Counted from the first letter of the stretch, positions 15,854 to 25,234 are shown. The stretch: DNA of 64,000 bases from JAKFWF01 sp963741505 (GCA_963741505.1 CAVUIJ010000033.1:124001-188000); one strand, 5' to 3'. Numbers and translations: made by a program. The notes: generated from the letters alone by a model not told the origin.

Positions 15854-18115
15854 TCACCCCATCCCATTGCCGAACTTGTTCGACCTGGGGAAGCCCTTGG
15901 GCGCCAGCTGGCCGGCCTGGGCGCGCGCGCCCACCCAGTCTCGCAGATCCGACATCGACAGCGTGAAGGTGCGGCCGGCGGCGTCGAGCCAGGTCAGGCC
16001 CTCCTTCTTGACGAAGACGCGGACATCCGAGATGCCGCCGTCCTTGTAGCGCTGCAGGATGACGCCCTTGCCGCGGGTCATCTCCGACAACTCGTCCTTG
16101 CTGAAGATGATCATCTTGCGGTTCTCGCCGACCACCGCGACCATGTCGCCCTCGGCCGGCACGCACACCTTCGCCTCCTCGGGCTCGGTGACGTTGAGGA
16201 TCTGCTTGCCCTTGCGGGTCGAGGCCAGAACCTCGTCCTCCGGCACGATGAAGCCGTAGCCGCTGGTCGAGGCGACCAGCAGGCGGCGGCCGGGCTCGTA
16301 GACGAACAGGTCGAGGAAGTCGTGGTTCTCCTCGACATCGACCATCAGCCGCACCGGCTCGCCGTGGCCGCGCCCACCCGGCAGCTGGTCGCCGCCGAGC
16401 GTATAGAAACGGCCATTGGTCGCAAACACGATCAGCTTGTCGGTGGTGTGCGCCTTGACCGCCTTCTTCAGGCTGTCGCCCTGCTTGAATTCGAGCTTCG
16501 ACAGGTCGTCCTGGTGGCCCTTCATGGCGCGGATCCAGCCCTTGCTCGAAAGGATCACCGTGATCGGCTCCTTCTCGATGAAGGCCTGCTCGAGGTCGAT
16601 GTCGATCACCGGCGCATCGGCAAGCAGCGTGCGGCGGCGGCCGAGATCGGTCTTCTTCGAATAGCGCTCCCGGGTCGAGCGGATCTCATCGGCGATCTTT
16701 TCCCACTGCAGATCATCGGACTTCAAGAGTGTCTGCAGGGCCCGCTTTTCCTTGGCGAGGCGATCGTGCTCGGCGCGGATCTCCTGCTCCTCGAGCTTCG
16801 ACAGCGACCGCAGCCTGAGGTTCAAGATGGCGTCGGCCTGCACCTCGGTGAGACTGAACTTGGCCATCAGCGCCGCCTTCGGCTCGTCCTCGAAGCGGAC
16901 GATACGGATCACCTCGTCGATGTTGAGGAAGGCGATCAGGTAGCCGTCGAGCACCTCGAGCCGATGGTTGATCTTCTCGAGCCGGTAGTTGCTGCGCCGG
17001 ATCAGCACCTCGACGCGATGTTCGAGCCATTGGCCGAGCACCTCGCGCAGCGACAGTACGTTCGGGATCTGCCCGCCCGACAGCACGTTCATGTTGAGGC
17101 CGAAGCGGATTTCGAGCTCGGTGACGCGGAACAGGCTCTCCATCATCACCACGGCGTCGACGGTGCGGCTTTTCGGCTCGATGACGAGGCGCACGTCCTC
17201 GGCGCTCTCGTCGCGCACGTCGCCGACCAGCGGCAGCTTCTTGTCGTTGATCAGCTCGGCGATTTTCTCGTAGAGGACGCCCTTGCGCACCTGATAGGGG
17301 ATCTCGGTGATGACGATCTGATAGCCGCCGCGGCCGGTATCCTCCTTCTCCCACTTGGCGCGCAGGCGGAAGCCGCCGCGGCCCGTGCGATAGGTCTCGA
17401 TGATGCTGTCGCGCGGCTCGACCAGCACACCGCCGGTCGGGAAATCGGGGCCGGGGATGAAATCGACGAGCTTCTCGACCGTCACGTTCGGATGCTTGAT
17501 CATGTGCAGCAGCGCCGCGCACAGCTCGTCGACGTTGTGTGGTGCGATGTTGGTCGCCATGCCGACGGCGATGCCGGAGGAGCCATTGGCGAGCACGTTG
17601 GGGAATGCCGACGGCAGCACCACCGGCTCGGTCTCGCGCTCGTCGTAGTTCGGGCGGAAGTCGACCGCGTCCTCGTCGAGGCCGGCCAGCATGTCGACGG
17701 CGGTCGTGTTGAGACGGGCCTCGGTGTAGCGGTCGGCGGCCGGGTTGTCGCCGTCGATGTTGCCGAAGTTGCCCTGGCCATCGACCAGCGGGTAGCGCAC
17801 CGAGAAGTCCTGCGCCAGTCGCGCCAGCGCGTCGTAGATCGCCTGATTGCCGTGCGGGTGATACTTGCCCATCGCCTCGCCGACGATACGGGCACATTTC
17901 ATGTAGCTCGCCGGCGGCTCGAGGTTCAGCCGCTGCATGGTGTAGAGGATGCGCCGATGCACCGGCTTCAACCCGTCGCGCACGTCGGGCAGGGCGCGGT
18001 GCATGATCGTCGACAGCGCATAGGCGAGATAGCGCTGCTCGATGGCATCTTTGAGCGCGATAGGCTCGATTGGGCCGCCGTTGCCGGAGCCCGGTGGAAT
18101 CGGTCTGGTGTTCAT
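15854..18115 (-). CDS. parC: DNA topoisomerase IV subunit A
   Basis: A 753-aa type IIA topoisomerase subunit that decatenates daughter chromosomes together with ParE. The breakage-reunion domain starts YLAYALSTIMHRALPDVRDG, includes the quinolone-determining helix GKYHPHGNQAIYDALARLA, and has the active-site tyrosine in AADRYTEARL. The six-bladed C-terminal domain ends with NKFGNGMG. Length matches alphaproteobacterial ParC (~750 aa) rather than GyrA (~900). At the positions of E. coli Asp79, Ser80 and Glu84 it has Asn, Gln and Asp. parE is not in the window. Confidence 0.95.
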   Translation of the reverse strand: MNTRPIPPGSGNGGPIEPIALKDAIEQRYLAYALSTIMHRALPDVRDGLKPVHRRILYTMQRLNLEPPASYMKCARIVGEAMGKYHPHGNQAIYDALARLAQDFSVRYPLVDGQGNFGNIDGDNPAADRYTEARLNTTAVDMLAGLDEDAVDFRPNYDERETEPVVLPSAFPNVLANGSSGIAVGMATNIAPHNVDELCAALLHMIKHPNVTVEKLVDFIPGPDFPTGGVLVEPRDSIIETYRTGRGGFRLRAKWEKEDTGRGGYQIVITEIPYQVRKGVLYEKIAELINDKKLPLVGDVRDESAEDVRLVIEPKSRTVDAVVMMESLFRVTELEIRFGLNMNVLSGGQIPNVLSLREVLGQWLEHRVEVLIRRSNYRLEKINHRLEVLDGYLIAFLNIDEVIRIVRFEDEPKAALMAKFSLTEVQADAILNLRLRSLSKLEEQEIRAEHDRLAKEKRALQTLLKSDDLQWEKIADEIRSTRERYSKKTDLGRRRTLLADAPVIDIDLEQAFIEKEPITVILSSKGWIRAMKGHQDDLSKLEFKQGDSLKKAVKAHTTDKLIVFATNGRFYTLGGDQLPGGRGHGEPVRLMVDVEENHDFLDLFVYEPGRRLLVASTSGYGFIVPEDEVLASTRKGKQILNVTEPEEAKVCVPAEGDMVAVVGENRKMIIFSKDELSEMTRGKGVILQRYKDGGISDVRVFVKKEGLTWLDAAGRTFTLSMSDLRDWVGARAQAGQLAPKGFPRSNKFGNGMG

Positions 18116-18177
18116 GGCTTGCGCTTACCCCAGCCGCGGGCGGCACTCAACCGGATGCGGCGCGTTGTCCTCAGCTG

Positions 18178-18197
18178 AAGGCTGCGGGCGCAGCCTT
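18178..18197. other. Hairpin in the parC / binding-protein divergent gap
   Basis: AAGGCTGC (18178-18185) and GCAGCCTT (18190-18197) form a perfect 8-bp stem with a tetraloop in the 210-bp gap between parC and the next plus-strand gene. No T tract follows on either strand. Could be a leader structure; no family recognised. Confidence 0.3.
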
Positions 18198-18325
18198 TGG
18201 TCGGGCGAACTTGTGGTCATTGGTCTGAACGGCTGTCTGCAGCCTTTTTCTGCCCAATTTCTCCATCCAAGCCGTGGCGGCGTCGGCGGGGACCTACTCG
18301 GGTTATGCCATTGTCGAGGGCCGCC

Positions 18326-19363
18326 ATGATTTTGCTTCGTTATTTTCGCGCGATGGCGCTCACCGCAAGTGTTGTGCTGCTTGGTCCGGCTAACGCCGGC
18401 GAGGGCGAAACGCTGACAGTGCTGACCTCTCGCGACGTCTGGCACGTGGCGCCGGCAATGCGCGCCTTCGCGGCCGAGAGCGGGATCGAAGTCGCTGTCG
18501 TGCACCGGGATGGTGACATCATCGGCGAGATTGCGGCCAAGGGCGACCGCAGCGAGGCCGACGTTCTGCTGGTGGAGGAGTTTGGACCGCTGCTGCAAGC
18601 GCGCACGGCCGGTATCACCCAGGCCATGGACATTGCGCAGGTCGGCGGCGTCGTGCCGGCGGCCTTCAGGGACCCGGATCGGCATTGGATCGGCCTGTCG
18701 CGTCACGCACGCGTGGTCTACGCGGCGAAGGCGCAGGCGACGCAGGCGGCGATCACCTACGAGGAATTGGCTGATCCGAAGTGGCGTGGCAAGATCTGCA
18801 TCCGGTCGGGGCTGCACCCTTATAACTTGTCGCTGATCGCCTCGATGATCGCCCATCATGGTCGCGACGGGGCCAAACGCTGGCTCGCCGGACTGAAGGC
18901 CAACCTCGCACGGAAGCCGGAAGGCAACGACCGATCGCAAGTGAAGGCGTTGGCCGCGGGCATTTGTCAGCTGGCGATCGCAAACTCGTATTACATGGCG
19001 GAAATGGAGGCGGCCGGCGGCGAACAGCAGCAATGGGCGGCGGCGGTGCGGCTGCTTTTCCCCAACGCGCATGACCGCGGCAGTCATGTGACCGTGTCCG
19101 GCATTGCCTTGATGAAACACACGCGCAAGCGCGAGCTGGCAATGAAGTTGATCGAGTATCTGGTTTCGCGCGACGGCCAGCAGATCTACTCCATCATGCA
19201 ATACGCCTATCCGGTCATACCCGACGCACCAGCGTCCGTGCTCGCCGGGGGCGGTGAATATCTCACCGCCGATCAACTCCCGCTTGCCCAGGTGGCTCGG
19301 CTGCTCGAAGATGCAAGATCGCTCGCTGTCGAGGTCGATTTCGATGGCGCGACCAAGTTTTGA
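18326..19363 (+). CDS. Extracellular solute-binding protein, FutA/FbpA (ferric iron) type
   Basis: A 345-aa type 1 binding protein with a signal peptide (FRAMALTASVVLLGPANAG, cleavage near NAGEG). The mature part opens TLTVLTSRDVWHV and has EADVLLVEEFGPLLQAR, WIGLSRHARVVYA, KWRGKICIRSG and IANSYYMAEM. The last of these holds the adjacent tyrosines that bind ferric iron in FutA/FbpA proteins. No permease or ATPase gene is nearby, so it is an orphan receptor. Start chosen at ATG 18326 with GAGGG upstream; a nearby ATG at 18305 cannot be excluded. It could also bind another metal-carboxylate. Confidence 0.8.
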   Translation: MILLRYFRAMALTASVVLLGPANAGEGETLTVLTSRDVWHVAPAMRAFAAESGIEVAVVHRDGDIIGEIAAKGDRSEADVLLVEEFGPLLQARTAGITQAMDIAQVGGVVPAAFRDPDRHWIGLSRHARVVYAAKAQATQAAITYEELADPKWRGKICIRSGLHPYNLSLIASMIAHHGRDGAKRWLAGLKANLARKPEGNDRSQVKALAAGICQLAIANSYYMAEMEAAGGEQQQWAAAVRLLFPNAHDRGSHVTVSGIALMKHTRKRELAMKLIEYLVSRDGQQIYSIMQYAYPVIPDAPASVLAGGGEYLTADQLPLAQVARLLEDARSLAVEVDFDGATKF

Positions 19364-19429
19364 AGTCGAGCGGGCGGGCCGGAATTACTTCCGCATTGTT
19401 TGCGGCTGACCACGACTGTCATTGACGGC

Positions 19430-19448
19430 AAATCGGTATACTGTCCCC
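19430..19448 (-). repeat. Third copy of the GGGGACAGTATACC element
   Basis: AAATCGGTATACTGTCCCC, the reverse complement of the element at 11687. It sits just before the methyltransferase gene, 30 bp upstream of its likely start. Confidence 0.5.
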
Positions 19449-19478
19449 GGCGCACCCGCGATGAGGACCCGATGCCCG

Positions 19479-21071
19479 ATGCCCGACGCACATGCTGATG
19501 CGAAATTGCCGGGCCGCTCGCTGCCCGCTGCCGCAAGTGGCGACGACTACGACCACCTGCCCTATATCTCGATGCCGATCGTCCACACGCAGCCGTCGCG
19601 GCTGGCCGCCCTGGCGCAGATCTTTGGTCTCGAGGCGCCGCCGGCCGACCGTGCCAGCGTGCTCGAACTTGGCTGTGCCAGTGGCGGCAACATCATTCCG
19701 CTCGCCGCCCGCTTTCCAAATGCGCGTTTCCTCGGCCTCGACCTGTCGCGCCAGCACGTGCGTGACGGCCTCGGCCGCATCGCGCAGCTGGGTCTCGGCA
19801 ACATCGAGATCCGGCAGGGCGACCTTGCGACCGTCGATCTTGGCGAGGCGCGCTTCGATTACGTCATCTGCCATGGCGTGTTCAGCTGGGTGCCGCCGGT
19901 GGCGCAGGAGGCGATCCTTCGCATCTGCGGCCGGCACCTGGCCGACCACGGCGTCGCGACCATCAGCTACAATGTACTGCCGGGGTGGCATCTGCGGCAG
20001 GTCGTGCGTGACATCTGCCTCAGCCACGCTGGTTCCGGCAGGCCGCACGAGCGGGTGGCACGGGCGCGCGCCATTCTGCAGCGCGTCGCCACGTCGTCCG
20101 GGACGGCGGCGCCCTACGGCCACCTTGTAGTCGCGGAAGCCAAGCGGCTCGCCAGGATGCCGGCCTCCTACATCCTCGGCGAGTTCCTGGCCGCATTCAA
20201 CGCGCCGTGCACGTTCGTAGAATTCGCCGGCCGCGCCCAACGCCATGGCCTCAGCTACGTGTGCGAAGGCGATGTGCCGTCATCGAGCGTCGCGCAGATG
20301 GCGCCAAAGGCAGCCGGGGCGATCCGCGAACTCGCAGGCGACGATCCGGCGAAAGCGCAGCACTATCTCGACAGCTTCACCGGCCGCACGTTCCGGCGCT
20401 CGGTGCTCGTCAGATCGGGCGCCGTTCGCAATGGCACGGCAGGTCCGGCGACCGAGCGCCTGACGGGGCTGCATTTCGCCGGTGTGTTCAGACCCGACGA
20501 GAAGAGCCCGGCGGCCGGCGTGAAAAGCTTCATCGATCACAGCGGCAAACGAATTCGCACCAGGAGTGCCGCTGCCGCAGGCATGATGGCGACGCTTGGC
20601 CAGCGATATCCGGCAACCGTGTCTCTGGCCGACTTGATCGCGGTCGATGCCGGTTCCGAGCCGCGCATCCGCGCCGATCTCGTCAAATTAATCGTCAACG
20701 GCCGTGTCAATATCTCCAGCCTGCCGCTGTTGGCCGGCACCCCGCAAGAGTCCCGGCCGGTCGCCTGGCCGCTCGCCCGTGCCGAGGCGGCGACCCGTCA
20801 GCCGTGGGTCAGCAGCCTGCGGCACACGCCGGTGCTGCTCAATCCACGGCTGCGGTTCCTGCTCAAGGAGATGACCGGGGCGAGCGACCGGCCGGCGCTC
20901 GCTCGCAAGCTTGCCGAGACTTTCGGTGACGGCGACGTACAGCAACGGGCGGCGGGGGCCGATGCCACTGGGTCCATCGACAAGGAGCAGCTCGCCAGAG
21001 CCACCGGCGATGTCGATTCAGCGCTCCGCTACCTCGCCCACCACGCCGTGCTGATGCCGAAAGCGAGCTGA
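19479..21071 (+). CDS. SAM-dependent methyltransferase with methyltransferase regulatory domain
   Basis: A 530-aa protein. The N-terminal class I methyltransferase fold shows motif I SVLELGCASGGNIIPLAARF, then FLGLDLS and FDYVICHGVFSWVP. It is preceded by the family opening YISMPIVHTQPSRLAALAQI. A regulatory domain follows (around residues 200-300, FVEFAGRAQRHGLSYV) and then a helical C-terminus (HTPVLLNPRLRFLLKEM). This layout is known in proteins with a methyltransferase plus regulatory domain (PF10119). Acceptor substrate unknown. The start could be ATG 19461 or 19479. No obvious operon partner. Confidence 0.82.
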   Translation: MPDAHADAKLPGRSLPAAASGDDYDHLPYISMPIVHTQPSRLAALAQIFGLEAPPADRASVLELGCASGGNIIPLAARFPNARFLGLDLSRQHVRDGLGRIAQLGLGNIEIRQGDLATVDLGEARFDYVICHGVFSWVPPVAQEAILRICGRHLADHGVATISYNVLPGWHLRQVVRDICLSHAGSGRPHERVARARAILQRVATSSGTAAPYGHLVVAEAKRLARMPASYILGEFLAAFNAPCTFVEFAGRAQRHGLSYVCEGDVPSSSVAQMAPKAAGAIRELAGDDPAKAQHYLDSFTGRTFRRSVLVRSGAVRNGTAGPATERLTGLHFAGVFRPDEKSPAAGVKSFIDHSGKRIRTRSAAAAGMMATLGQRYPATVSLADLIAVDAGSEPRIRADLVKLIVNGRVNISSLPLLAGTPQESRPVAWPLARAEAATRQPWVSSLRHTPVLLNPRLRFLLKEMTGASDRPALARKLAETFGDGDVQQRAAGADATGSIDKEQLARATGDVDSALRYLAHHAVLMPKAS

Positions 21072-21084
21072 CCGATCGGCTTGC

Positions 21085-21834
21085 TCACGGTTCGCGCCGG
21101 CGCTGCTCCGCCAGCATGGCATCGATGTCCGGCCTCTCGGCAGGGCTGCCATCCTGGCGCTTGCGCTGACGTTCCTGCAGGGCCACCGCGGCGCGCTTAG
21201 CTCCCGATTTTTTCAGTCGCCGGCCGCCCGAGATCAGCAGCGGATGCGATGGCTGCTCGAGATCGAGCTCCTCGAGGAAATTCTCCCTGAGCGCGTAGAA
21301 GCCCTGCAATATCGCCTCGCGGGCGAGGTGGCGCGCCTCGGGCGAGATGCTCTGGTTGTTGCGCGGGTCGATGGTCTGCAGGGCACGGCGCATGTCGTGC
21401 AGCGGCGCATAGGGGTAGAGGCCGATCAGTTCGTCGGTCTCGCCGACATTGCGATAGACGATCCGCATATTGTCGAGCGTCTCACTGATGCGGCAGAAGG
21501 CCGAGATGTAGTCGTCGGCGGTCGGGAACGACTTTTCGCAGAACGCGAACAACGCCGACTTGGTGCGGACGATGCCGCGCCACTCCTCTTCGAGGCTCTC
21601 GACGAACTTGTTGCGCTTCTGGAACACGTTGGCGAGGTAAGCGGCGACCACCGTGACGAACACCAGCGCCATATCCTTCAAGTAATCGTAGACGTCTTTC
21701 AGGATGCCATCGAGTGGGGAGCCCTTTAGCCCCGGAATGTTGTCGCCGAGCTTGGCTGCGAGCGAAATCGCCAGCACCGAGAACAGCAGGAAATAGACGC
21801 GCCGCATGGTGCGGCTGAGGCTTTTGCGGGTCAT
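21085..21834 (-). CDS. Membrane protein of unknown function with long cytoplasmic tail
   Basis: A 249-aa protein with two predicted N-terminal membrane segments (VYFLLFSVLAISLAAKLG and MALVFVTVVAAYLANVFQ) enclosing a short loop. It continues in a charged soluble region of about 170 residues rich in helix (FVESLEEEWRGIVRTKSALF, LDNMRIVYRNVGETDELIGL) and ends in a Lys/Arg-rich stretch. No family recognised. The start MTRKSLSRTM at 21834 is preferred; an upstream extension to 21930 lacks protein-like composition. Confidence 0.6.
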   Translation of the reverse strand: MTRKSLSRTMRRVYFLLFSVLAISLAAKLGDNIPGLKGSPLDGILKDVYDYLKDMALVFVTVVAAYLANVFQKRNKFVESLEEEWRGIVRTKSALFAFCEKSFPTADDYISAFCRISETLDNMRIVYRNVGETDELIGLYPYAPLHDMRRALQTIDPRNNQSISPEARHLAREAILQGFYALRENFLEELDLEQPSHPLLISGGRRLKKSGAKRAAVALQERQRKRQDGSPAERPDIDAMLAEQRRREP

Positions 21835-21883
21835 GGGGCCTTGAGGAACCTCGGCAGGAAGCTGGCAGTGCGGGATCGTCGCG

Positions 21884-22537
21884 TCAGGTTGCGGCAGACT
21901 TGTGAAGCATAGGCACGAAGCCGGCGCCAAGTACGGCGACGATCGACGGCGGGGTCAGAACCTCGACATGGTGACCTTGCGGGCGGTCCTCCAGCGCGCC
22001 ATAGCCGTCGAAAGTCCAGATCTGCAGATGGCCGCCGCCGACGCGGGCGAAACCTGCGCCATGGCGGATGAGGCTGTGATCGGGTAGCGCGTCGAGGCTG
22101 GCGACGTGGCTGCGCTTGCGACCCTGTCGATCGGTACGCTCGGCGTGCAGGGCGCGATCCATTTGCGCTGCGCGAGCCCGGCCCCGGAGCTTGCGAACGG
22201 CATTCCAGCAGTGTGCAAAATGATCGGCGGCGGCGCGACGGCACTCGAAGCACGGACGGTGGCCAGCGGCGAGCGCGGTTGCCTCGTCGAGAAAGAACAG
22301 CTCGGTGTAGCGGCGTGGCTGCATCACCTGCCGCCGCCGGCCGTTGAAATCGAGGACGCAGCAGATCCATTGCCGCGAGTGCCAATGGCGGGGCAGCAGC
22401 ACCTGTTCGGCGGTATGGAATGCGCCGCCGCGATTGCCCATCATCGTGCCGCGGCTCGCTACCGCGACGATCTCGCCGTCGGGCCGGACGCGGTTCTGCA
22501 AGGGCACGTAGGTGGCCTCATGGACGATGCTGATCAT
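21884..22537 (-). CDS. Conserved hypothetical protein with CxxC motif
   Basis: A 217-aa soluble protein. Notable stretches are MGNRGGAFHTAEQ, HSRQWICCVLDFNGRRRQVM, RRYTELFFLDEATALAAGHR followed by PCFECRRA, and HHVEVLTPPSIVAVLGAG. The HRPCFECRR segment is reminiscent of the zinc-binding region of Ada-like proteins, but the rest does not match and I do not assign a function. Stands alone on the minus strand between terC and the membrane protein. Confidence 0.65.
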   Translation of the reverse strand: MISIVHEATYVPLQNRVRPDGEIVAVASRGTMMGNRGGAFHTAEQVLLPRHWHSRQWICCVLDFNGRRRQVMQPRRYTELFFLDEATALAAGHRPCFECRRAAADHFAHCWNAVRKLRGRARAAQMDRALHAERTDRQGRKRSHVASLDALPDHSLIRHGAGFARVGGGHLQIWTFDGYGALEDRPQGHHVEVLTPPSIVAVLGAGFVPMLHKSAAT

Positions 22538-22579
22538 CGCCGCATCATGCGCCGCTCGCGATCCTTTGTCAGCATTTGG

Positions 22580-23627
22580 TCAAGCCGACTTTTCAGCGGC
22601 AGACTTCGTTCGCGTCGACCACAGCGACAGCGCGATGCCGCCGCCGAGCAGCGCGAAAGTGACGGCAAGGCTGACCTCTGGTGGGATTTTACCGGTCAAT
22701 TGCTGCAGGAATATCTTGCCGCCGATGTAAATCAGGACCAGCGACAAGGCATATTTCAGGTAGTGGAAGCGGTGCACCATCGATGCCAGCACGAAGTAAA
22801 GTGAGCGCAGGCCCATGATCGCGAAGATGTTCGACGTATACACAATGAACGGATCGGTGGTCAGTGCGAAGATCGCCGGCACCGAGTTCGACGGCGAAGA
22901 TCAAATCTGCGAACTCGATGAGTACGAGGCACACGAACAACGGTGTCGCCCAGTTCACCATCATGCCGGTGGTGGGATCCCGACGGCGCACGAAGAAGCG
23001 CTCGCCTTCGATCTGGTCGGTGATCCGCATGTGGCGGCGCATCAATCTCAGGATTGGGTTGGCCGCAATGTCAGGCTTGTGATCGGCCAGCCACAACATC
23101 TTGATGCCAGTGAAGACCAGGAAGGCGGAGAATACGTAGAGCAGCCAATGGAAGTGCTGAATCAGAGCAGCGCCGGCCGCGATCATGATGGCGCGCAGCA
23201 CGATGACGCCGATGATGCCCCAAAACAGCACTCGATGCTGGTACTTCGACGGAACTGCGAAGTAGCCGAAGATCAGCGACATGACAAAGATGTTGTCGAA
23301 AGCCAGGGTCTGCTCGACGACCCACCCGGTCATATAGAGTTCCCAAGCTGTCCAGGCTCGCGCCCGGTCGCTCAGTTGGCCGGCAATGGTCGGATCGAGC
23401 CCGCCGGTATTGACGCCCTTATAATAGAGGTACCAGACGACGCCGGAGAACGCGACGGCCAGACCCATGCATGCCGCGGCCATTAGCGCGCTCTCGCGCA
23501 CACTGACTTCGTGCGCGTCCTGATGCAGTACGGCGAGATCGATGTAGAGGATCGCGAGTATCAGGAGCAAAAACGCAGCCCACACCCAGATCGGCATTCC
23601 GAACCAGACACCAAACAGGAATTCCAT
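22580..23627 (-). CDS. TerC-family membrane protein (one frameshift near 22885-22888)
   Basis: Integral membrane protein of the TerC/Alx family, associated with manganese or other metal efflux coupled to exoenzyme metallation. About nine spans. Family segments: QTLAFDNIFVMSLIFGYFAV (with the conserved intramembrane Asp), LFWGIIGVIVLRAIMI, FLVFTGIKMLW and VLIEFADLIFAVDSVPAIFA once repaired. One extra base near 22885-22888 breaks the frame inside AVDSVPAIFAL. Corrected length is 348 aa. I looked for a yybP-ykoY manganese riboswitch in the 180 bp upstream and found no convincing match. Confidence 0.9.
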
Positions 23628-23777
23628 CGTGTGGGCGCGCTCCTGTGGGCACACGACCCCGGGCTCGGCGGCAAGCCAAAGCGGGGGCGATTATGACCAA
23701 AAAACCTGATTCGACCAATCGGATATTTGGAGACTGGCGTCGCCGTTTCAAGGGCGGAGCAAGGGGTGCCGTACCTA

Positions 23778-23806
23778 AACCATCATGTCCGCTGGTGATA
23801 TGATGG
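23778..23806 (-). terminator. Weak hairpin downstream of the GNAT gene
   Basis: ACCATCAT (23778-23785) pairs with ATGATGGT (23799-23806), loop 13 nt, starting 2 bp past the GNAT stop. The stem is AT-rich and followed only by TTTAGG on the minus strand, so termination would be weak. Confidence 0.3.
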
Positions 23807-23807
23807 T

Positions 23808-24338
23808 CTAGATCTTCTTATAGAAGAACGTCGTATCGCATGGTCCATTGTACGGCGTCAGCGCGTAACCTGGAATGACGCCGACGCGGGTCCAGCCGAG
23901 GCCCGAGTACAGCCTTTCGCCGGCGCTGCCTGTCTCGGTATCGAGCACCAGCAGGGTCTTGGCCGCGCTCTTGGCTGCCGCCTCGGCCGCGCGCATCAAC
24001 GCGGAACCGATCCCCTGGCCTCTGGCTCGGCGGTGCACCAGCATCTTGGCGACGTCGGCGCGGTGTGGCTGATTCTCCTGCGGCGCAAACTGCACCTGCA
24101 CGGTGCCGGCGATCCTAGCCTCGTGCTCGGCGACCAGCAGTATCGTGGTTCCCGCCGCCACGCCGTCCGCCACCTTTCGCCAGAAGCGGGATGCCTTTTC
24201 GGCATCGATTGGCGGTTGAAAGCTCACCGAGGCGCCGCCATGAACACAGTCGATCAGGATTTCGCTGAGGGCCGGGATCGCCGCGATAGCCTCGTCGGGC
24301 GAAAGAGCACGCACGGTGGGCATGAGGGTATAATCCAT
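23808..24338 (-). CDS. GNAT-family N-acetyltransferase
   Basis: A 176-aa acetyl-CoA-dependent acetyltransferase. The acetyl-CoA pyrophosphate loop is RRARGQGIGSALM, preceded by the beta-strand ADVAKMLVHR and followed by LLVLDTETGSAGERLYSGLG, which is the typical C-terminal fold end. Start MDYTLMPTV at 24338; MPTV at 24323 is an alternative. Substrate unknown; it resembles small-molecule or antibiotic GNATs. Divergent from the DUF3750 gene by 86 bp. Confidence 0.88.
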   Translation of the reverse strand: MDYTLMPTVRALSPDEAIAAIPALSEILIDCVHGGASVSFQPPIDAEKASRFWRKVADGVAAGTTILLVAEHEARIAGTVQVQFAPQENQPHRADVAKMLVHRRARGQGIGSALMRAAEAAAKSAAKTLLVLDTETGSAGERLYSGLGWTRVGVIPGYALTPYNGPCDTTFFYKKI

Positions 24339-24424
24339 GTGGCGGACAATTCCAATATAGTAGACAAACGGCTCGTGCCGCAACCCGCCTTGAATGCGCC
24401 CCGGAATCATTGGCAGATGCTGCC

Positions 24425-25171
24425 ATGCTGAGATTGTTGTTCGCGACCCTTGCCGTTTGCTTCCTGGCGCCGCTCGGGCTGCACGCCGCCTATTGGGCAG
24501 CGGTCGATCACGGCCATGGTTGGGCCCAGGCCGATTGGTCGAGTGCCGGCTTGCTGCCGTCGCCCGCCGAGAAGCCCGAGGCGTTGGTGCACGTCTACGC
24601 AGGGCGGGTCGGCGGTTGGCGCGGTGTTTTCGCGCACCACACCTGGATCGTGGTCAAGGAGAAGGGGGCAACGCACTACACCCGCTTCGACAAGGTTGCC
24701 TGGGGTATGCCGGTGAAAACCGACGGTTGGGCGCCGGACGGGCGATGGTATGGACACGCCCCCGAGCTGATCGGGGCGCTGGAAGGGGCGGCCGCCGAAG
24801 CCCTCGTCCCCAAGATCCGGGCAGCGGTTGCGGCCTACCCGCACAATCGCCGGGGCGGATATGCGCTTTGGCCAGGGCCGAATTCGAACTCGTTCACGGC
24901 CCATGTGTTGTCCCACATTCCCGAGGCGCGCGTTGCCTTGCCGACGACCGCGATCGGCAAGGATTGGCGCACCGACCAGCGCTGGTTCGGGCCGACAGCG
25001 AGCGGTACCGGCTATCAGTTCTCACTCAACGGCCTGCTTGGCGTGAGTATCGGCCGCGCTGAAGGCCTCGAGATCAACATCCTCGGGCTGGTGTTCGGCA
25101 TCGACGTGCTGTCGCCGGCAGTGATGCTGCCCGGCTTCGGCCGCATCGGCCTGCCGCAGCATCACGCCTGA
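24425..25171 (+). CDS. DUF3750 domain protein
   Basis: A 248-aa protein with an N-terminal membrane anchor or signal (MLRLLFATLAVCFLAPLGLH). Core segments are VHVYAGRVGGWRGVFAHHTW, GGYALWPGPNSNSFTAHVL (conserved WPGPNSNSF block) and DWRTDQRWFGPTASGTGYQF. These are diagnostic of DUF3750, whose role is unknown. It is transcribed just ahead of murJ with a hairpin between them. Confidence 0.82.
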   Translation: MLRLLFATLAVCFLAPLGLHAAYWAAVDHGHGWAQADWSSAGLLPSPAEKPEALVHVYAGRVGGWRGVFAHHTWIVVKEKGATHYTRFDKVAWGMPVKTDGWAPDGRWYGHAPELIGALEGAAAEALVPKIRAAVAAYPHNRRGGYALWPGPNSNSFTAHVLSHIPEARVALPTTAIGKDWRTDQRWFGPTASGTGYQFSLNGLLGVSIGRAEGLEINILGLVFGIDVLSPAVMLPGFGRIGLPQHHA

Positions 25172-25194
25172 GGGTCAGGGGCATGGCCTCTACC

Positions 25195-25215
25195 GCCTTG
25201 CCGTAGCGGCAAGGC
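25195..25215 (+). terminator. Hairpin between DUF3750 and murJ
   Basis: GCCTTGCC (25195-25202) and GGCAAGGC (25208-25215) form a perfect 8-bp GC-rich stem with a 5-nt loop, 24 bp past the DUF3750 stop and 20 bp before murJ. No T tract follows, so a partial terminator or an RNA-stability element are both possible. Confidence 0.35.
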
Positions 25216-25234
25216 TCGGCTACTTCCGGCGATC

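Noticed and set aside
23628..23807. yybP-ykoY manganese riboswitch upstream of terC
   Set aside because: I looked for the conserved GGGGAGTAG-type core and paired elements on the minus strand and could not find them. The region only has a weak hairpin belonging to the GNAT 3' end.
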